64,000 nucleotides of DNA from Phycisphaerae bacterium (GTDB taxonomy: Bacteria; Planctomycetota; Phycisphaerae; UBA1845; PWPN01), in NCBI GenBank assembly GCA_030372985.1, contig JAUCQB010000195.1, positions 1 through 64,000 of the forward strand. The letters run 5' to 3'. Of the stretch, positions 1 through 8,668 are shown in pieces. A program made the position numbers and the translations under genes. The notes under the pieces are model-generated. The model had not been told where the DNA came from, did no database searches, and was given only the letters and a program-made list of their open reading frames with translations. Positions within the stretch are counted from its first letter, which is position 1, and the number at the start of each line of letters is the position of its first letter.

Positions 1-76
1 CAACAGGGTTCATCAGGCGACAAGAGGGTCTAGTTCGGCCAGGGGTTTTTGTGCGCCTGGTATCCCGGCTGAAACG

Positions 77-116
77 TCGTGCCGGCGCGCCTGGGGGAGC
101 GGATGCGCCGGCACGA
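77..116. promoter_or_regulatory. 12-bp perfect inverted repeat upstream of the PEPCK gene
   Basis: TCGTGCCGGCGC (77-88) and GCGCCGGCACGA (105-116) are exact reverse complements separated by 16 bases. The structure ends 71 bases before the pckG start codon. It has no T-run on either side, so it is not a clean intrinsic terminator. It could be an operator or a leader hairpin for pckG, or the end of an upstream gene outside the window. The pairing is seen directly; any role is inference. Confidence 0.4.
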
Positions 117-187
117 AGACAAGAACGGCTCCCCAGATATCGCTGAGGAGAAGGACTCGTCGGACAAACCGAAAGAGGTGAGGTGAC

Positions 188-1963
188 ATGACCAATCACG
201 CGAAACTCAATGCTTGGGTGCAGGAAGCGGCGGCCATGTGTCAGCCGGACAAGATCGTGTGGATCGACGGCAGCGACGCGCAGCGGGACCAGCTCACGGC
301 CGAGGCCGTGGCCAGCGGCGAGCTGATCAAGCTCAACCAGAAGAAGCACCCCGGGTGCTATTATCACCGCACGGCCAAGAACGACGTCGCCCGCACGGAA
401 CACCTCACCTATATCTGCATGCCCAGGAAGGAGGAGGTCGGGCCGACCAACAATTGGATGACGCCGGAAGAAGGATACCGCCGCGCCGGCGAGATTTTCA
501 AGGGCTCGATGAAAGGCCGGACCCTGTACGTCATCCCCTTCTCGCTCGGGCCGGTGGGATCGGTGTTCTCCAAGTACGGTGTCGAACTCACCGACAGCAT
601 CTACGTCGTGCTCAATATGCTGATCATGGTTCGCTGCGGGCAGGCCGTCTTGGACAGGCTCGGCACTGACGGTGAATTCACCAAGTGCCTGCACGGTAAG
701 GCGGACCTCGATGACAAACGCCGGCTGATCCTGCACTTCCCGCAGGACAATGCCGTCTGGAGCGTCGGCTCGGGCTATGGCGGCAACGTGCTGCTGAGCA
801 AGAAGTGCATGGCGTTGCGTCTGGCAAGCTGTGCGGCCCGCAAGGAGGGCTGGCTGGCCGAGCATATGCTGATCCTGGGTATTGAAGACCCGGCCGGGCG
901 GATCGAGTACATCGCCGCCGCATTCCCCAGTGCCTGCGGCAAGACCAACCTGGCGATGCTCATTCCGCCCGAGAGCATGACCCGCAAGGGTTACCGGATC
1001 TGGACCGTGGGCGACGATATCGCCTGGATGCGAATCGACACCGACGGTGCGCTGTGGGGCCTGAACCCCGAGACAGGGATGTTTGGCGTGGCTCCCGGGA
1101 CAAACACGAAGTCCAACCCCAATGCCATGGCCACGATCCGGCGCAATACGGTTTTCACGAACGTGCTGCTCACCGAAAACAAGACCGTGTGGTGGGAGGA
1201 CGGCGATGGCAACCCGCCGGCCAAGGGCATCGACTGGAAAGGCGATCCGTGGACGCCCGATATGCGGGACGCGAACGGCAAGCCGGTCCTGGGCGCACAT
1301 CCGAACGCCCGTTTCACCACCCCGCTGTCCCAGTGTCCATCACACACCTTCCGGATGGAGCACCACCACGGGGTACCGATTTCCGCGATTATCTTCGGGG
1401 GACGGCGTGCCCGGCTGGCGCCGCTGGTTTATCAGTCCTACAGTTGGCAGCACGGCGTGTTCATCGGCTCGACCATGGCCTCGGAACGGACGGCGGCCCA
1501 GTACGGCAAGCAGGGTGAGGTGCGCCGCGACCCGATGGCCATGCTGCCGTTCTGCGGCTACAACATGGCCGAGTACTTCATGCACTGGCTGCAGATGGGC
1601 CAGCAGATGACCAGGCCGCCCAAGATCTTCCACGTCAACTGGTTCCGACAGGACGTCGACGGCCAGTACTTATGGCCTGGCTACGGCGAGAACCTCCGTG
1701 CGCTGGAGTGGATCCTGGCACGCTGTCGCGGCGAGGCGGAGGGGAACGCCACCCCCATCGGTTACGTACCTACGCCCGATTCGCTGGATCTGACCGGTCT
1801 GAACCTGACGGAGGAAGTTCTGCAGGAACTGCTGACCGTCGATCGCGAGGCATGGCTCAAGGAAACACAGGACATCGAGGAGTTCTACAGGACATTCAAC
1901 GAGAAGCTGCCGCATGCCCTGCGGGACGAGCTGGCAAGCCTCAAACGGCGGCTGACGACCTGA
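188..1963 (+). CDS. pckG: GTP-dependent phosphoenolpyruvate carboxykinase
   Basis: This 591-residue protein is full length for the GTP-type PEPCK family, which interconverts oxaloacetate and PEP in gluconeogenesis and anaplerosis in the cytosol. The kinase-1 P-loop with the family's hyper-reactive cysteine is visible as FPSACGKTN (C250, K252). It is followed by the metal/GTP region (IWTVGDDIAWMR) and the conserved block GVAPGTNTKSNPNAM. The start ATG at 188 is preceded by GAGGTGAGGTG, a good ribosome site. A terminator follows at 1987-2025, suggesting a single-gene transcript. The ATP-type enzyme is excluded because its motifs are absent. Confidence 0.97.
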   Translation: MTNHAKLNAWVQEAAAMCQPDKIVWIDGSDAQRDQLTAEAVASGELIKLNQKKHPGCYYHRTAKNDVARTEHLTYICMPRKEEVGPTNNWMTPEEGYRRAGEIFKGSMKGRTLYVIPFSLGPVGSVFSKYGVELTDSIYVVLNMLIMVRCGQAVLDRLGTDGEFTKCLHGKADLDDKRRLILHFPQDNAVWSVGSGYGGNVLLSKKCMALRLASCAARKEGWLAEHMLILGIEDPAGRIEYIAAAFPSACGKTNLAMLIPPESMTRKGYRIWTVGDDIAWMRIDTDGALWGLNPETGMFGVAPGTNTKSNPNAMATIRRNTVFTNVLLTENKTVWWEDGDGNPPAKGIDWKGDPWTPDMRDANGKPVLGAHPNARFTTPLSQCPSHTFRMEHHHGVPISAIIFGGRRARLAPLVYQSYSWQHGVFIGSTMASERTAAQYGKQGEVRRDPMAMLPFCGYNMAEYFMHWLQMGQQMTRPPKIFHVNWFRQDVDGQYLWPGYGENLRALEWILARCRGEAEGNATPIGYVPTPDSLDLTGLNLTEEVLQELLTVDREAWLKETQDIEEFYRTFNEKLPHALRDELASLKRRLTT

Positions 1964-1986
1964 CAGCGGGCGGCATTCAAGAGCAC

Positions 1987-2025
1987 AAGGGTGGGCAGCC
2001 TTGAGCGGGGCCCGCCCTTTGTCTT
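1987..2025 (+). terminator. Rho-independent terminator of pckG
   Basis: AAGGGTGGGC (1987-1996) pairs with GCCCGCCCTT (2010-2019), allowing one G-U pair. A T-rich stretch (TTTGTCTTG) follows. It lies 24 bases after the pckG stop codon. Confidence 0.65.
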
Positions 2026-2148
2026 GTTCGGGGCGGCTTGTTATGGCCGGCTGGCCGCGGGCTTCATGCCGTCGAAACAGGCGAGCCGGGTGGCGTGCCG
2101 GGGCAGAAGGTTCTCTCGTGCATTCCGACAAGGCTTGTGACCGCCGCG

Positions 2149-2192
2149 CAAAATAAAGCGACGCAGATGGATGGTTTTCCATCCGCGTCGCT
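2149..2192 (-). terminator. Terminator hairpin of the small Cys-rich lipoprotein gene
   Basis: Read on the minus strand, AGCGACGC plus GGATGG pairs through a four-base loop with CCATCC and GCGTCGCT, with a short internal bulge. The stem is followed by TTTATTTT. It sits just after the stop codon of the gene ending at 2216. A second hairpin (GTAGGTT/AACCTAC, 2201-2219) overlaps that stop codon. Confidence 0.75.
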
Positions 2193-2215
2193 CATCTGCC
2201 GTAGGTTGTGAGAAC

Positions 2216-2452
2216 CTACTTCTTCTCGCAGGGTTTCTGACAGCCGGCGGCCGCCTTCTCACCGCAGCATTTGGCCTTTGGACAGCCGGTCTTTTGACAG
2301 CCGGCCTTCTCGCCGCCGGACTCTGACGACACTTTCGCCACGCCGGGTTGCTCGCTTGCCTGCCTCTGTGTGCTGCCGCTATCCGTTGTTGCACAACCGG
2401 CCAGGGCGACCACCATGCCAACCGACATCATCAGACTCAACAGCTTCTTCAT
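2216..2452 (-). CDS. Small cysteine/lysine-rich lipoprotein
   Basis: This 78-residue protein begins with a lipoprotein signal peptide: MKKLL, a hydrophobic core, then the lipobox LAGC with lipidated C20. A Ser/Gln-rich linker of about 30 residues follows, then a short Cys/Lys tail with GCQK, GCPK, KCC and GCQKPC elements. Six Cys follow the lipid anchor. GGAG lies nine bases before the ATG. Strong downstream hairpins suggest an independent, well-terminated transcript. I do not recognise a named family. The Cys spacing would suit metal or thiol chemistry at the envelope, which is inference only. Confidence 0.8.
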   Translation of the reverse strand: MKKLLSLMMSVGMVVALAGCATTDSGSTQRQASEQPGVAKVSSESGGEKAGCQKTGCPKAKCCGEKAAAGCQKPCEKK

Positions 2453-2579
2453 AAGCGTTTCTCCGCGGAAGACTCACCATTTGTTGGGCCGGCCCACGCC
2501 GTCCAGTCTTATTGTGCTCATTCTAGCCATCTGTTCCCCATGCGACCAGCAGACGTCGCAGGAATTCGGACCTTCAGGC

Positions 2580-3401
2580 TCATCGCAGGCGGTTGGCGGC
2601 CCGCAGGAGGGTATTTACCCTGTCGGGATCGGGCGGGTGATGCCACTGGCCGTCCTGTTTGATGTATGAGCCCACGATAAACACATCCGCCAGGTCCCAG
2701 AAGGCCGGCAGGTTGTCCGGGGTGATGCCCGAGCCGATGGCCACCGGAAGTTCGACGGCGGCGGCCACTTCGCGGACGTCCTCGGTCGACGCCGCCTCGC
2801 CGGTGATCGGTCCGGTGACTACCACCGCGTCGGCGCCGAAGAAGGCCGCAGCCTGTGCCGTCCGGCCGATATCCAGATCCGCGGTGATCGCGTGGCTGGA
2901 ATGCTTCTTCTTGACGTCGGCGAAGATGCGGACATGCTCGCCCCCGATTTCGCGGCGATAGCGGAGCAAGGGGCCGGCCTCGGCCTCGGGCATGAGCCCT
3001 TCGTCGGCGACGTGGGCGAATACGAAGTTCTCGACACGAACGAAGGCGGCACGGCCGGCTAGGGCAACGGCCAAGGCCTCCCGATTGGCGCCGGCCAGAA
3101 TCTGGACGCCCAGCGGCTTGTCGACTTCCGCACATACCGCATCGAGGATGGCAGTCATGGCGGACACGATCTCGGGCCCGACGACCTGTCGCAGGTAGGG
3201 CCGATCGTGCATGTTCTCGATCATGATGCCGTCAAAGCCCGCGTCGGCCAGCAACCGCGCTTCGGCGACGGCCTGGTCGATGATGGCCCGCATCGGCCGT
3301 GAGAACAGCGGCGTGCCGGGTAATGCGCCCACGTGTACCATCCCCACGAGAGCCTTACGGACTCCGAATATCTCTTCCACCTGAGAAGGCCCGTCTGTCA
3401 T
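2580..3401 (-). CDS. BtpA/SgcQ-family TIM-barrel protein
   Basis: The 273-residue protein carries the BtpA-family signature near its start (VGMVHVGALPGTP). It also has FDGIMIENMHDRPY, FADVKKKHSSH and the phosphate-loop-like end VAIGSGITPDNL. BtpA was named for a photosystem I biogenesis factor, but the family is broad (SgcQ-like) and its reaction in heterotrophs is not settled. I chose the ATG at 3401 because GGAG lies nine bases upstream. A GTG at 3419 is in frame but has no ribosome site. No neighbouring gene suggests a pathway. Confidence 0.88.
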   Translation of the reverse strand: MTDGPSQVEEIFGVRKALVGMVHVGALPGTPLFSRPMRAIIDQAVAEARLLADAGFDGIMIENMHDRPYLRQVVGPEIVSAMTAILDAVCAEVDKPLGVQILAGANREALAVALAGRAAFVRVENFVFAHVADEGLMPEAEAGPLLRYRREIGGEHVRIFADVKKKHSSHAITADLDIGRTAQAAAFFGADAVVVTGPITGEAASTEDVREVAAAVELPVAIGSGITPDNLPAFWDLADVFIVGSYIKQDGQWHHPPDPDRVNTLLRAANRLR

Positions 3402-3776
3402 GGTCGTTCGCTCCGACACGGTCGGGTACCGTTATATGGGGTATGCCCCGGAGACGCCACAGGCGGACAGGGGGGCGTCTCAGAAGATCGTTGATGTCGG
3501 CCAGACGGGCGTGAAGCCGCTGCCCCGCCGTATGGGGAGTGTCTGTCCGAGATCAGCAGCCATGGCGGGAGCACCGCTCCGCGACGATGGCGTCCAGCCG
3601 ACCGCCGAAGGGGCAAGCGGACCGGCGGCCAACAGTCGGGCACTGCCGATGACGAGGCGGAGCGGTGGGACTTGCCAGGACGAGGCCGGATGAGGTATAC
3701 GGACAGTGGTGGCTGGTTTCAACCGGCCCGTTGATGGCCGGCCGCGGCCTGCCCGACGATATCGAGAAGGTGCTCT
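3402..3776. other. Intergenic stretch with no supported gene
   Basis: This divergent spacer lies between the BtpA-family gene and the small lipoprotein gene at 3777. Short open frames exist but their translations look like random GC-rich sequence. On the minus strand CATATAAC (around 3430-3437) could be a weak -10 box for the BtpA gene. Confidence 0.6.
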
Positions 3777-4163
3777 ATGACCACGAGATCCTCAACCGCC
3801 GTCAACTTTGCTCTCTGGACGCTCCTGGGTGGTGTCCTGGCCATCGGATGTGGACAGGATTCGGAATTGCCTGAGTACGACCAGATCACCGGTAAGGTCG
3901 CCAGCATCGATAAGGCCAGCGGCGAAGTGTCGATGTCCTATTTCAGCGAGAAACACCGCAAGAACGTTGAGATCCGCGGACGGCTTGCGCCTGAGGCGGA
4001 GATCTTCATCGACGGCGTCACCGCCAGGCTCGATGATGTGCGGATTGGCGATCGGGTCAAGGTCCTGGGCCGGGTGGAGAAGCGAGAGGGCGAGCGCAAT
4101 CTCGTCGCCCTGAAGGTGGAGATCGATCGCCGTGAGCCGACCACGGCGTCGTCGCCGGGATAG
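3777..4163 (+). CDS. Putative lipoprotein with a small beta-rich domain
   Basis: The 128-residue protein has an N-terminal hydrophobic stretch ending at a lipobox-like LAIGCG (C25). The mature part (about residues 33-120) reads like a single OB/beta-barrel-type module: ITGKVASIDKASGEV, then AEIFIDGVTARLDDVRIGDRVKVLGRVEKREGE. The latter resembles small DUF5666-like modules that carry a GDxVxVxG turn. It is probably anchored facing the periplasm. Function is unknown. It lies alone between two minus-strand genes. Confidence 0.75.
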   Translation: MTTRSSTAVNFALWTLLGGVLAIGCGQDSELPEYDQITGKVASIDKASGEVSMSYFSEKHRKNVEIRGRLAPEAEIFIDGVTARLDDVRIGDRVKVLGRVEKREGERNLVALKVEIDRREPTTASSPG

Positions 4164-4288
4164 GACCGGGCACGAGGGCCGAGCTTGCGCGCGATTCCGA
4201 TTGGGCCGGTTTTGACCGCACCACATGAGAGGGCGCGGCAGCAGGCTCGCAGCGGCATTCGCCGGGAAACGATGCTCATGCACGGCCG

Positions 4289-4549
4289 TCAGATGCGGAA
4301 GTATGCGGCGTTGATCTCGGCATAACGCTTCCACTCGTCCGGCAGTTCGTCTTCAGGGAAGATGGCCCGGACGGGGCATTCATCAACGCACAGGCCGCAA
4401 TCGATGCACACGTCGGGGTTGATGTAGAGCATGTCCGCCTCAGCGAAATCCTCCTCATCCGTCGTGGGATGAATGCACTCGACAGGGCAGACCGGGATGC
4501 AACCTGTATCTTTGACGCCGATGCAGGGCTCGGCAATCACATGTGGCAT
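4289..4549 (-). CDS. 7Fe-type (3Fe-4S/4Fe-4S) ferredoxin
   Basis: This 86-residue soluble electron carrier shows two cluster motifs. The first half reads CIGVKDTGCIPVCPVECIHP, where the usual second Cys of a CxxC is Val; this is the pattern expected for a 3Fe-4S site in FdxA-like ferredoxins. The second half has a normal CIDCGLCVDECP for a 4Fe-4S cluster. GGAGG lies five bases before the ATG, so the start is secure. The partner enzyme cannot be told from context. Confidence 0.93.
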   Translation of the reverse strand: MPHVIAEPCIGVKDTGCIPVCPVECIHPTTDEEDFAEADMLYINPDVCIDCGLCVDECPVRAIFPEDELPDEWKRYAEINAAYFRI

Positions 4550-4593
4550 AGAACCTCCAGGTGGCCAATGGCTGTGAGGGCCCGCTTGACAAC

Positions 4594-4599
4594 GCCTGA
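4594..4599 (-). promoter_or_regulatory. Candidate -10 box for the ferredoxin gene
   Basis: The minus strand reads TATAAT, a perfect -10 consensus, 45 bases upstream of the ferredoxin start codon. No convincing -35 box is seen 16-18 bases further upstream. Confidence 0.35.
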
Positions 4600-4717
4600 T
4601 TATAGCGGCTCATGGGACATCGGGGCAGGCGTGGACGGGCCGGGAGGTCCGATCGGTCGGTCGGGCACAGGCCTTTGATCCCCGACCATGCGCCGCCGCC
4701 GGCTGTCGCGGGTCTTT

Positions 4718-6136
4718 TCAACTGATGCTGCGGTGTCCGAACGCCATCGCTCCGGGCGAACTGCCGGTCAGCAGCAGGGGTTGTCTGCCCGTTTTTGTCG
4801 CGTATGCGGCACATGCGTCCGAGACGGCCTGTCGGGCGGCGGGCGTGTCGGCCATCAGGACGGCCACCGTGCCGCCGCAGCCTCCGCCGGTGACCTTGGC
4901 TCCGTAGAGGCCGCAAGCCGGACCTCGTTCGCGAATGCAGTTGACCAGGATGTCCGTCTCGATGCTTCCCATGCCGCATCGCTGGCCATAGCTCCAGTGC
5001 GAGGCGTACATCAATTCGCCGGCCTCGATCAAGGTGTCCAGGTCACCCGTGCGGCGGACCCGCGACAGTCGCTCCATGAATCGGTGCGTGCGGTCGTTCT
5101 CGTAGATGTGATGTTCCGTTCGAGAGCGGACCTTGTACACCGCGCCGGGCCGAACGGCCACGTCCAACTCCGGGGGCTGCCCGAAGTGGTCCAGGAAGTC
5201 GCGGCCACGAAGCTTCGGCGGTAGCTGGTTGCGAAATCGGCGCACGTAATCGTTGGGCGGAATGCTCGCCAGGTAGGCGCTGTTGAGGTCGCCCGGATCG
5301 CCCGAGGTTCGCAGGATCTGCTCGATGATGTACCTGCCGATCAGCGAGGCGGCGCGGTTGTCGGCGTAGCGATCCTGAAAGAAGGGCAGCCTCAGGCCCG
5401 AATACACGCCCGCGAAGACCGTGCCCTTGGGCATGGTCAGCGATCCGATCACGTCCTGCGGCTGGCAGCGAATCTGCAGCAGGGTATCCGCTTCACCCAG
5501 CAGGCAGGTCAGGTGATCGACCAGGCCAGGCTCGTTCTTGACCACCTCGGTGTTCGCCAGCCGGCAGGCCCTGGCCAACTGTTGAGCCGTCAGGTCGAAA
5601 TCAAAGAGGGCAGCTAACGCCTTGGCACAAGCCACCTGCAAAGCGGCCGACGAGGCCAGGCCCGCTTGCGGCGGAACGTCGGACTGGATCACGAGATTAA
5701 CGCCGCCGGCCAGATGCGAAAGATCACCGGACTCCAGCAGCCCCAGGCAAACGCCCGCGACGTGACGGGCCCAGGGGCAGGCATCGAACCTCGCGGAAAG
5801 CGTGTCCGCGGTGACGAACTGGCCGTCGGACTGGTAGAAACAAGACAACGACCACTCGAAGACGGAAGGCTGCCCGTCGTGGTTCCAATCCACCGACTCG
5901 ACCCGGACGCGCTGGTCATCGCGGCGACCGGCGGCGACATAAACGCCTTGTTCGATGGTGGTCTGCAAGGAAAGCGTGCCGCTGAAGTCGGCCATGCCGC
6001 CCATGCAATCGAGCCGACCGGGGGCACGCGTCAGGACGGTCGGTCGCGGCTGATGTGCCGGCCATCGCTGCTCGCACAGTTGAAGAAACTGTTCCGTGCG
6101 GGTCGACAAGCCATTCTCGGTTCCCGTGATGCTCAC
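4718..6136 (-). CDS. GHMP-family sugar kinase, arabinokinase/galactokinase-like
   Basis: The 472-residue protein has all three GHMP kinase motifs. The N-terminal substrate motif is RAPGRLDCMGGMADFSG, the ATP-binding motif PPQAGLASSAAL lies at about 154-165, and the C-terminal VTGGGCGGTVAV is near residue 430. The first motif, with MGG-ADFSG in place of galactokinase's GEHTDYN, resembles plant L-arabinokinase. Phosphorylation of the anomeric hydroxyl of a pentose or hexose is therefore the likely reaction, but the sugar is inferred. Translation appears to start at a GTG (6136) preceded by GAGG. The next gene upstream on the same strand begins 37 bases away. Confidence 0.88.
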   Translation of the reverse strand: MSITGTENGLSTRTEQFLQLCEQRWPAHQPRPTVLTRAPGRLDCMGGMADFSGTLSLQTTIEQGVYVAAGRRDDQRVRVESVDWNHDGQPSVFEWSLSCFYQSDGQFVTADTLSARFDACPWARHVAGVCLGLLESGDLSHLAGGVNLVIQSDVPPQAGLASSAALQVACAKALAALFDFDLTAQQLARACRLANTEVVKNEPGLVDHLTCLLGEADTLLQIRCQPQDVIGSLTMPKGTVFAGVYSGLRLPFFQDRYADNRAASLIGRYIIEQILRTSGDPGDLNSAYLASIPPNDYVRRFRNQLPPKLRGRDFLDHFGQPPELDVAVRPGAVYKVRSRTEHHIYENDRTHRFMERLSRVRRTGDLDTLIEAGELMYASHWSYGQRCGMGSIETDILVNCIRERGPACGLYGAKVTGGGCGGTVAVLMADTPAARQAVSDACAAYATKTGRQPLLLTGSSPGAMAFGHRSIS

Positions 6137-6172
6137 CGCTACCTCTACAGTACTTGCTGGGCCTTCTCCCGC

Positions 6173-6580
6173 TCAGGATTCGGGAGACTCACACACCTGG
6201 CGGAGGACGTTCTCTGTCACATAAATGGCCGCGTCGCTCGCCACGCCAAGAGCGATAGCGTCTGACGGTCGGGAGTCCACCTCGATGAGCTTGCCGTCGC
6301 TGCGGATCACAAGCTTGGCGAAGAAAATGTGGTCCCGAAGGTCATGGATGACGATTTTCTCCAGTTCCCCGTTCAGTTCGCGAATCACGTTGGCCAGCAG
6401 GTCGTGCGTCAGCGGCCGCGGTGTGCTGATGCTCTTGACCCGCCGGTCGATGGCCAAGGCCTCCGCCAACCCGATGACGATCGGGAATTGACGAGAGCCC
6501 TCGTGTTCCTGCAGGACAATGATCTGTTGCTCACTCGTATCGCTGATGACGATACGCGAGAGGTCCATACGGACTTCCAT
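6173..6580 (-). CDS. Bifunctional nuclease (DUF151) family protein
   Basis: The 135-residue protein is a compact DUF151/BFN domain. The sequence runs VLQEHEGSRQFPIVIGLAEALAI, then RPLTHDLLANVIRELNG, then SRPSDAIALGVASDAAIYV, all hallmarks of the family. Plant and mycobacterial members are reported to have nuclease activity, but bacterial roles are poorly defined. GGAG lies nine bases before the ATG. It precedes the GHMP kinase on the same strand and may share its transcript. Confidence 0.9.
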   Translation of the reverse strand: MEVRMDLSRIVISDTSEQQIIVLQEHEGSRQFPIVIGLAEALAIDRRVKSISTPRPLTHDLLANVIRELNGELEKIVIHDLRDHIFFAKLVIRSDGKLIEVDSRPSDAIALGVASDAAIYVTENVLRQVCESPES

Positions 6581-6720
6581 CGCTCACGCTCCGATCATCA
6601 AAATCGAGACTACCCAGCCCTTCGGTGGGTGTCAAGGACAGTCGTCCGGTGTTGCGCCGTCGCCCTTCGACGTTTTTCCGGCGATGGCAGCCGTCAGCTT
6701 GACAAATGTCGTTGAGGGCT

Positions 6721-7401
6721 CTAGAGCGCGCCCACGCGAAAGACATTGTCGTGCCCGGGGACCACCTCGTCGGCCACCTCAAGAATGTCCTCGAAGGACT
6801 TGCGTGCTTCTTCGATCATGGTGACCTGCTCGTGCACCTGCCCGGCCGCAAAGTGCTCCTGGGTGACGATCGCATCTCCGGTGATGACGGTGGTTTGCGT
6901 CGGCAGGGCCAGCAGCAGGGCGGCTGAGCCGGGCGTCGCACCGACCGCCGGAAAAAGATGAGTCTGCATGGTCAGGTGTTCCGGGGCCGCCTCGATGCGC
7001 GCCAGAACAGATTCCTCTTCATCCAGCAGCTTGTTGAGCTCGGGGTCGCCGGCGTTGTCCCGGGCTCGCTCGCGCACTTCGTTCAGATGCGCTTGCACCG
7101 CGTCGATCTCCGGCCGGTACATCAGCCACGTCGATTCGGAGAAAAGCGACAACGACCGGCGATGGATCGGGCGGAAAGTGGTCAGAAAAACCGCGTGGAT
7201 CTGGTTGGGCTTGAGGCCGGACCGCTCCTCCAGCCGCTGGGCCAGCACTTCCGCCGGAAGGCTGGGATCCACAAGGATGGTCTCATTGTCGGCGCGGATC
7301 AGCGTGGTGGTCGCATGGGGGAAACGCCTGGGCTCGGTCTCCCCCCAGAAACGATTCCGGCTGAGCGTCCCAATGCTGATTACCCGGTATTGTAGACCCA
7401 T
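6721..7401 (-). CDS. Metallo-beta-lactamase-fold protein with degenerate metal site
   Basis: The 226-residue protein follows the MBL-fold order: an early strand pair ending in ETILVDPS, a core loop at VFLTTFRPIHRRS, then a GDAI segment and a terminal VPGHDN. The metal-binding HxHxDH is replaced by FRPIHRR, and the usual second-site His by TPGSAA. Only the late Asp (GDAI) and the final His (PGHD) remain. A roughly 45-residue acidic helical insertion (about 115-160) follows the altered motif. The ATG at 7401 was chosen because the fold begins directly after it; the frame stays open upstream without family-like sequence. It may be a non-hydrolytic or single-metal member. Confidence 0.7.
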   Translation of the reverse strand: MGLQYRVISIGTLSRNRFWGETEPRRFPHATTTLIRADNETILVDPSLPAEVLAQRLEERSGLKPNQIHAVFLTTFRPIHRRSLSLFSESTWLMYRPEIDAVQAHLNEVRERARDNAGDPELNKLLDEEESVLARIEAAPEHLTMQTHLFPAVGATPGSAALLLALPTQTTVITGDAIVTQEHFAAGQVHEQVTMIEEARKSFEDILEVADEVVPGHDNVFRVGAL

Positions 7402-7604
7402 GGGACTTCCCCAAGTATAGGCGCCAGTTCCGCCGACGAGCGACAGCGACATTCTAACAGGGACCGGGGCCCAGGGACGAGAGCCCATAGGACCGGGCCG
7501 ACGGGTCCAGCCCGGCCGTCTGAAAGCCGAAGGTCGCTGCAGGTGACCCGCCGTGGCGAGAGAAGTCAGAACCACCGGACAACCTGGCGAGCGTTCATAC
7601 GCCT

Positions 7605-8396
7605 TCAGTCTCGCGTCGATGCGTCGATAATCGCCGAGACCAGGCTGGGGACGTCATGCGGGTCGGCCTCAGCGGCCACGGAGTATCCGGCTTCGCGGAT
7701 GGCCCGCGTGGTAACCGGGCCGATGCTGGCCAAGCCCACGGCATGCAACCGCTCACATCGCTGGGGCCCCAGCAACGACAACAGGTTCACGAACGACGAC
7801 GGGCTGGTCAGCGTAATCCAGTCGATCCGGCCGCGATCGAGTCGCTCAACGAAGACCGCGGGCAGGGCCGCAGGCCGCCTGGTCCGGTAGACGGCCAGAC
7901 TGTCGCATTGAGCGCCGGCGGCTTGCAGCGCGTCCGGCAGTTGCGTCCGGGCGATGTCGGCCACGAGCAGGAGAATGTGCGAGCCCTTCACTCCCTCCTC
8001 GATCAGTGTCTGGGCCATCGATTCACCGACCGCTTCGGGAGGCACGAAGTTCGGCCGCACGCCGTGTTCGGTGAGCCGCCGGGCCGTGGCCGAACCGATC
8101 GCGGCGATCTTCACCTGAGCCAGGCAGCGGCTGTCGAGCCCGATGGCCCTGATCCGGTCCAACATCGCGTCGACGCCGTTGGCGCTGGTGAGCACCAGCC
8201 ACTGGTAATGATCGAGACGTCGCAGGGCGTCATCGACCTTGCCGTAATCTTCGACCGGGCCGAGTTCGATGGTCGGGGCCTCGATGACCTCGGCGCCGGC
8301 GGACCGCAGGAACCTGCTGAGACTGTCCGCCTGGCCGCGCATGCGGGTGACCGCGATTGTCCGACCATGTAGAGGTTGAAGTTCGTGCGAGCCCAT
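7605..8396 (-). CDS. hemD: Uroporphyrinogen-III synthase
   Basis: This 263-residue cytosolic enzyme closes hydroxymethylbilane to uroporphyrinogen III in haem/cobalamin synthesis. It shows the two-lobed HemD pattern: GRTIAVTRMRGQADSL, then WLVLTSANGVDAML, IAAIGSATARRL, and ITLTSPSSFVNLL with SIGPVTTRAIREAGY near the end. The ATG at 8396 is preceded by GGGAG with a seven-base spacer. Two in-frame ATGs further upstream (8444, 8513) lack ribosome sites. No other haem genes are adjacent. Confidence 0.9.
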   Translation of the reverse strand: MGSHELQPLHGRTIAVTRMRGQADSLSRFLRSAGAEVIEAPTIELGPVEDYGKVDDALRRLDHYQWLVLTSANGVDAMLDRIRAIGLDSRCLAQVKIAAIGSATARRLTEHGVRPNFVPPEAVGESMAQTLIEEGVKGSHILLLVADIARTQLPDALQAAGAQCDSLAVYRTRRPAALPAVFVERLDRGRIDWITLTSPSSFVNLLSLLGPQRCERLHAVGLASIGPVTTRAIREAGYSVAAEADPHDVPSLVSAIIDASTRD

Positions 8397-8668
8397 TGGT
8401 TTTCTCCCGGCTGACACCAGAACTGCTTCTCGCAGGTCAGTCATGCACTTGCGAGCGAGGCGCCGGTGACACCCTGCCGAGAGGTGGCGCGCCGACCCGT
8501 GGCACCCGAGCATTAGACTATCCGAGCCTGCCAGTAGGGTCCATGGGCGTTTCGGTGATTGTGATCTTGTTGCCAGGCATCGCCGGATTTACAATCCCGC
8601 GGGGGAACGGATGCACGGCTGGTGCGCCTGTATCTCCACGGGGTACTGTTTCTGAAAGGGTTGTGACG

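Noticed and set aside
1-187. 60-codon minus-strand frame at the window start
   Set aside because: No family pattern, and it overlaps the pckG ribosome site region and the inverted repeat.
3400-3693. 97-codon frame between the BtpA gene and the small lipoprotein
   Set aside because: No ribosome site and random-looking translation.
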